Part shown: in pieces, positions 7,146-8,312 of the stretch | Layout: each line of letters opens with the position of its first letter | Position numbering within the stretch: the first letter of the stretch is position 1 | NCBI GenBank assembly: GCA_003537495.1 | Contig: DPSB01000061.1 | Location: 1-8,312, forward strand | Length of the DNA stretch: 8,312 bases | Direction of reading: 5' to 3' | Source of the DNA: Cytophagales bacterium | Lineage (GTDB): Bacteria; Bacteroidota; Bacteroidia; Cytophagales; Cyclobacteriaceae | Made by a program: the position numbers and the translations under genes | The notes under the pieces: model-generated | The model's database searches: none | The model's input: the letters and a program-made list of their open reading frames with translations, nothing else | Told to the model about the DNA's origin: nothing

Positions 7146-7999
7146 CTAAGATTGAAAATGAGCTTATACGCGTTGCTGAAATAATCAAAAAATATAACGA
7201 GGTTAAAGAGGGACTTTCACCCAGTGAGCTTGCCAGAAGCATTGTTGATGAAATCGGCATACTGCGTGAATTGAGAAATGACGGTACTGATGAATCCATG
7301 GATAGAATGTACAACGTACAGGAACTGCTCTCGGGTATTTCTGAATACACCGATAACACCGAAGGCGCTACACTTGAAGGATTCCTGCAGGAAGTGAGCC
7401 TGGTTACTGATATTGATAAGTATGATACAGATAAAAACGCTGTTACTTTGATGACGACTCACTCAAGCAAAGGACTGGAGTTTCCTGTGGTGTTTATTAC
7501 GGGACTTGAAGACGGCATATTCCCGCTTTCAAGCTCCATGATGGAGCAGGAAGAAATGGAAGAAGAGCGGAGGCTCTTCTATGTTGCCATAACACGCGCC
7601 ATGAAGAAGCTGTATATGACCTATGCGCTGCAGCGTTACCGCTTTGGGAACGTAAGCTACCAGATGAAGTCGCGCTTCATAAATGAGATCGATACCGCAA
7701 AGCTTGATTACCAGAAAAGCTCCGTGATGACACGGCATAAAAGCCGTGCGCACCAGGATGAAGGCAGCTCAATTAAGTATGAGTTCTATAACAATAAGTC
7801 CGGTGATGATGTATTGAACGATATCTTCCGTGAGGATCTTGGAGTAAAAAAGGGAAGTGTGGTTTTTCATAATAATTTCGGCAAAGGTAAAGTTATAGAT
7901 GTTACCGGCAGGGGAGATGCGAAGAAAGCATCAATTCATTTTGAAAAAGTTGGAGTGAAGAATATCATACTGAAGTACGCAAATTTGACTATAAAGTAG
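7136..7999 (+). CDS. UvrD/PcrA-type ATP-dependent DNA helicase, C-terminal fragment (5' truncated)
   Basis: The frame is open from codon 7136 to TAG at 7997-7999, about 287 residues. Intact UvrD/PcrA proteins are around 650-780 aa. No ATG occurs near the left edge; an internal TTG at 7271 is the first near-start codon but lies mid-domain, so it is not a believable start. What remains is the second RecA-like domain and tail: motif V region [18 protein letters not shown] (from 7442), EDGIFP, motif [16 protein letters not shown] (7559-7600), and a C-terminal Tudor-like domain ([19 protein letters not shown]). Walker A, Walker B and motifs Ia to IV are all missing, so the fragment cannot hydrolyse ATP. 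The intact family unwinds DNA in 3'-5' direction during repair and replication. The missing part probably belongs to a different contig or was lost at the junction. Confidence 0.88.
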   Translation, partial: KRRTKIENELIRVAEIIKKYNEVKEGLSPSELARSIVDEIGILRELRNDGTDESMDRMYNVQELLSGISEYTDNTEGATLEGFLQEVSLVTDIDKYDTDKNAVTLMTTHSSKGLEFPVVFITGLEDGIFPLSSSMMEQEEMEEERRLFYVAITRAMKKLYMTYALQRYRFGNVSYQMKSRFINEIDTAKLDYQKSSVMTRHKSRAHQDEGSSIKYEFYNNKSGDDVLNDIFREDLGVKKGSVVFHNNFGKGKVIDVTGRGDAKKASIHFEKVGVKNIILKYANLTIK

Positions 8000-8011
8000 C
8001 TTCAATTCTCA

Positions 8012-8040
8012 ATTCCCGCGTAGGCGGGAATCTCTTTTTT
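8012..8040 (+). terminator. Intrinsic terminator after the helicase fragment
   Basis: ATTCCCGC (8012-8019) and GCGGGAAT (8024-8031) form a perfect 8-base stem with loop GTAG, followed by CTC and six T residues (8035-8040). It lies 12 bases after the helicase stop codon. The CCCGC/GCGGG core recurs in the hairpin at 8137-8154. Confidence 0.8.
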
Positions 8041-8136
8041 GATTTTCTTTAAATTTACATGTTATTTATTGGTTTGTTTTAGAAGTTTGTTTCAAAAGTG
8101 TTAGAATTAGAATTGTTTTAAAATCATCAATAGAGT

Positions 8137-8154
8137 TCCCCGCTTTCGCGGGGA
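8137..8154 (+). repeat. GC-rich hairpin in the leader of the EVE-domain gene
   Basis: TCCCCGC (8137-8143) and GCGGGGA (8148-8154) form a perfect 7-base stem around loop TTTC. There is no T-tract after it, so it is not a standard terminator. It sits 1 base before the AAGGA Shine-Dalgarno (8156-8160). GTTCC at 8135-8139 could alternatively pair with GGAAC at 8158-8162. It shares its core with the terminator hairpin at 8012-8031 and may belong to an intergenic palindrome family. Confidence 0.6.
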
Positions 8155-8155
8155 T

Positions 8156-8160
8156 AAGGA
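8156..8160 (+). promoter_or_regulatory. Shine-Dalgarno of the EVE-domain gene
   Basis: AAGGA lies 6 bases before ATG 8167, an ideal spacing. It is the only clear Shine-Dalgarno in the window. The genes left of 7127 lack one, which supports a different origin for this end. Confidence 0.7.
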
Positions 8161-8166
8161 ACCAAA

Positions 8167-8312
8167 ATGAAATATTTCCTACTTAAAACAGAACCCTCAG
8201 TTTATTCATACTCAGATCTTGAGCGTGATAAAAAAGCTGTATGGGATGGTGTTACAAGTCCCGGGGGATTGTTCCAGATCAAAACCGCGCGCAAAGGTGA
8301 TGTAGCATTCAT
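8167..8312 (+). CDS. EVE-domain protein, N-terminal part (3' end outside window)
   Basis: The frame opens at ATG 8167 after a well-spaced AAGGA and is still open at the window edge, giving 48 codons of a protein usually about 135-160 aa. The start MKYFLLKTEPSVYSYSDLER, then VWDGV and ARKGDVAF, is the hallmark of the EVE family (thymocyte nuclear protein 1-like), where the pattern is typically KTEP-x-x-(Y/W)S, then W-(D/E)-G-V and K-x-GD. EVE domains belong to the PUA-like fold and bind modified bases in DNA or RNA; the bacterial stand-alone role is not well established. In this protein the usual RNYQARN stretch after the Trp-Asp-Gly-Val is replaced by TSPGGLFQIKT, a variant seen in some family members. 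It follows the helicase terminator by 126 bases, so it is transcribed separately. Confidence 0.85.
   Translation, partial: MKYFLLKTEPSVYSYSDLERDKKAVWDGVTSPGGLFQIKTARKGDVAF

Noticed and set aside
7132..7462. Open frames on the minus strand opposite the helicase fragment
   Set aside because: They have no recognisable motifs and lie opposite well-conserved helicase coding sequence; they are antisense shadows.
7271..7999. TTG at 7271 as a true start of a short helicase-like protein
   Set aside because: Conserved-looking coding sequence continues upstream in frame to 7136, and the TTG lies inside a domain with no Shine-Dalgarno before it.
8080..8115. Possible promoter (TTGTTT ... TAGAAT) before the EVE-domain gene
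   Set aside because: Spacing is 15 bases and the region is AT-rich with many chance matches.

Overview
The window looks like two pieces of bacterial DNA that meet at about position 7127-7145. Positions 1 to about 7126 read as a Bacteroidota chromosome, probably Cytophagales-like. The ATP synthase epsilon subunit is short (80 aa). There are small outer-membrane beta-barrels and SPII lipoproteins. Promoter-like boxes follow the Bacteroidota TTTG / TAnnTTTG pattern, and almost no start codon has a Shine-Dalgarno sequence. Positions from about 7136 to the end carry the 3' part of a UvrD/PcrA helicase with no 5' end, GC-rich CCCGC/GCGGG intergenic hairpins, and an EVE-domain gene with a clear AAGGA Shine-Dalgarno. 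This style differs from the rest and would fit another phylum; Ignavibacteria/Chlorobi-like is only a guess.

Layout. 1-935 (+): the end of atpD, an AT-rich inverted repeat, then atpC and a bidirectional terminator. 1004-3203 (-): an outer-membrane barrel protein, a 67-base remnant of a DUF6787-like gene, a lipoprotein with two C-terminal membrane helices, a complete DUF6787-like membrane protein, a terminator, and a second barrel protein. 3307-3990 (-): an RluA-type pseudouridine synthase. It is divergent from a class A beta-lactamase-like serine hydrolase lipoprotein (4041-4922, +), which is followed by a Uma2-family nuclease-like protein (4967-5524, +). 5525-7108 (-): full-length prfC (RF3), whose stop codon directly abuts the Uma2 stop. 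7136-7999 (+): the truncated helicase. 8167-8312 (+): the start of an EVE-domain gene that runs off the window.

How the genes relate. atpD and atpC encode two subunits of the F1 catalytic sector. The DUF6787-like gene and the lipoprotein gene lie 10 bases apart and are probably cotranscribed. The other genes are housekeeping or envelope genes with no evident shared pathway. I found no defence island, CRISPR array, tRNA, rRNA or complete mobile element. The most notable points are the junction upstream of prfC, which may be an assembly chimera, and the duplicated DUF6787 tail that brackets the lipoprotein gene.
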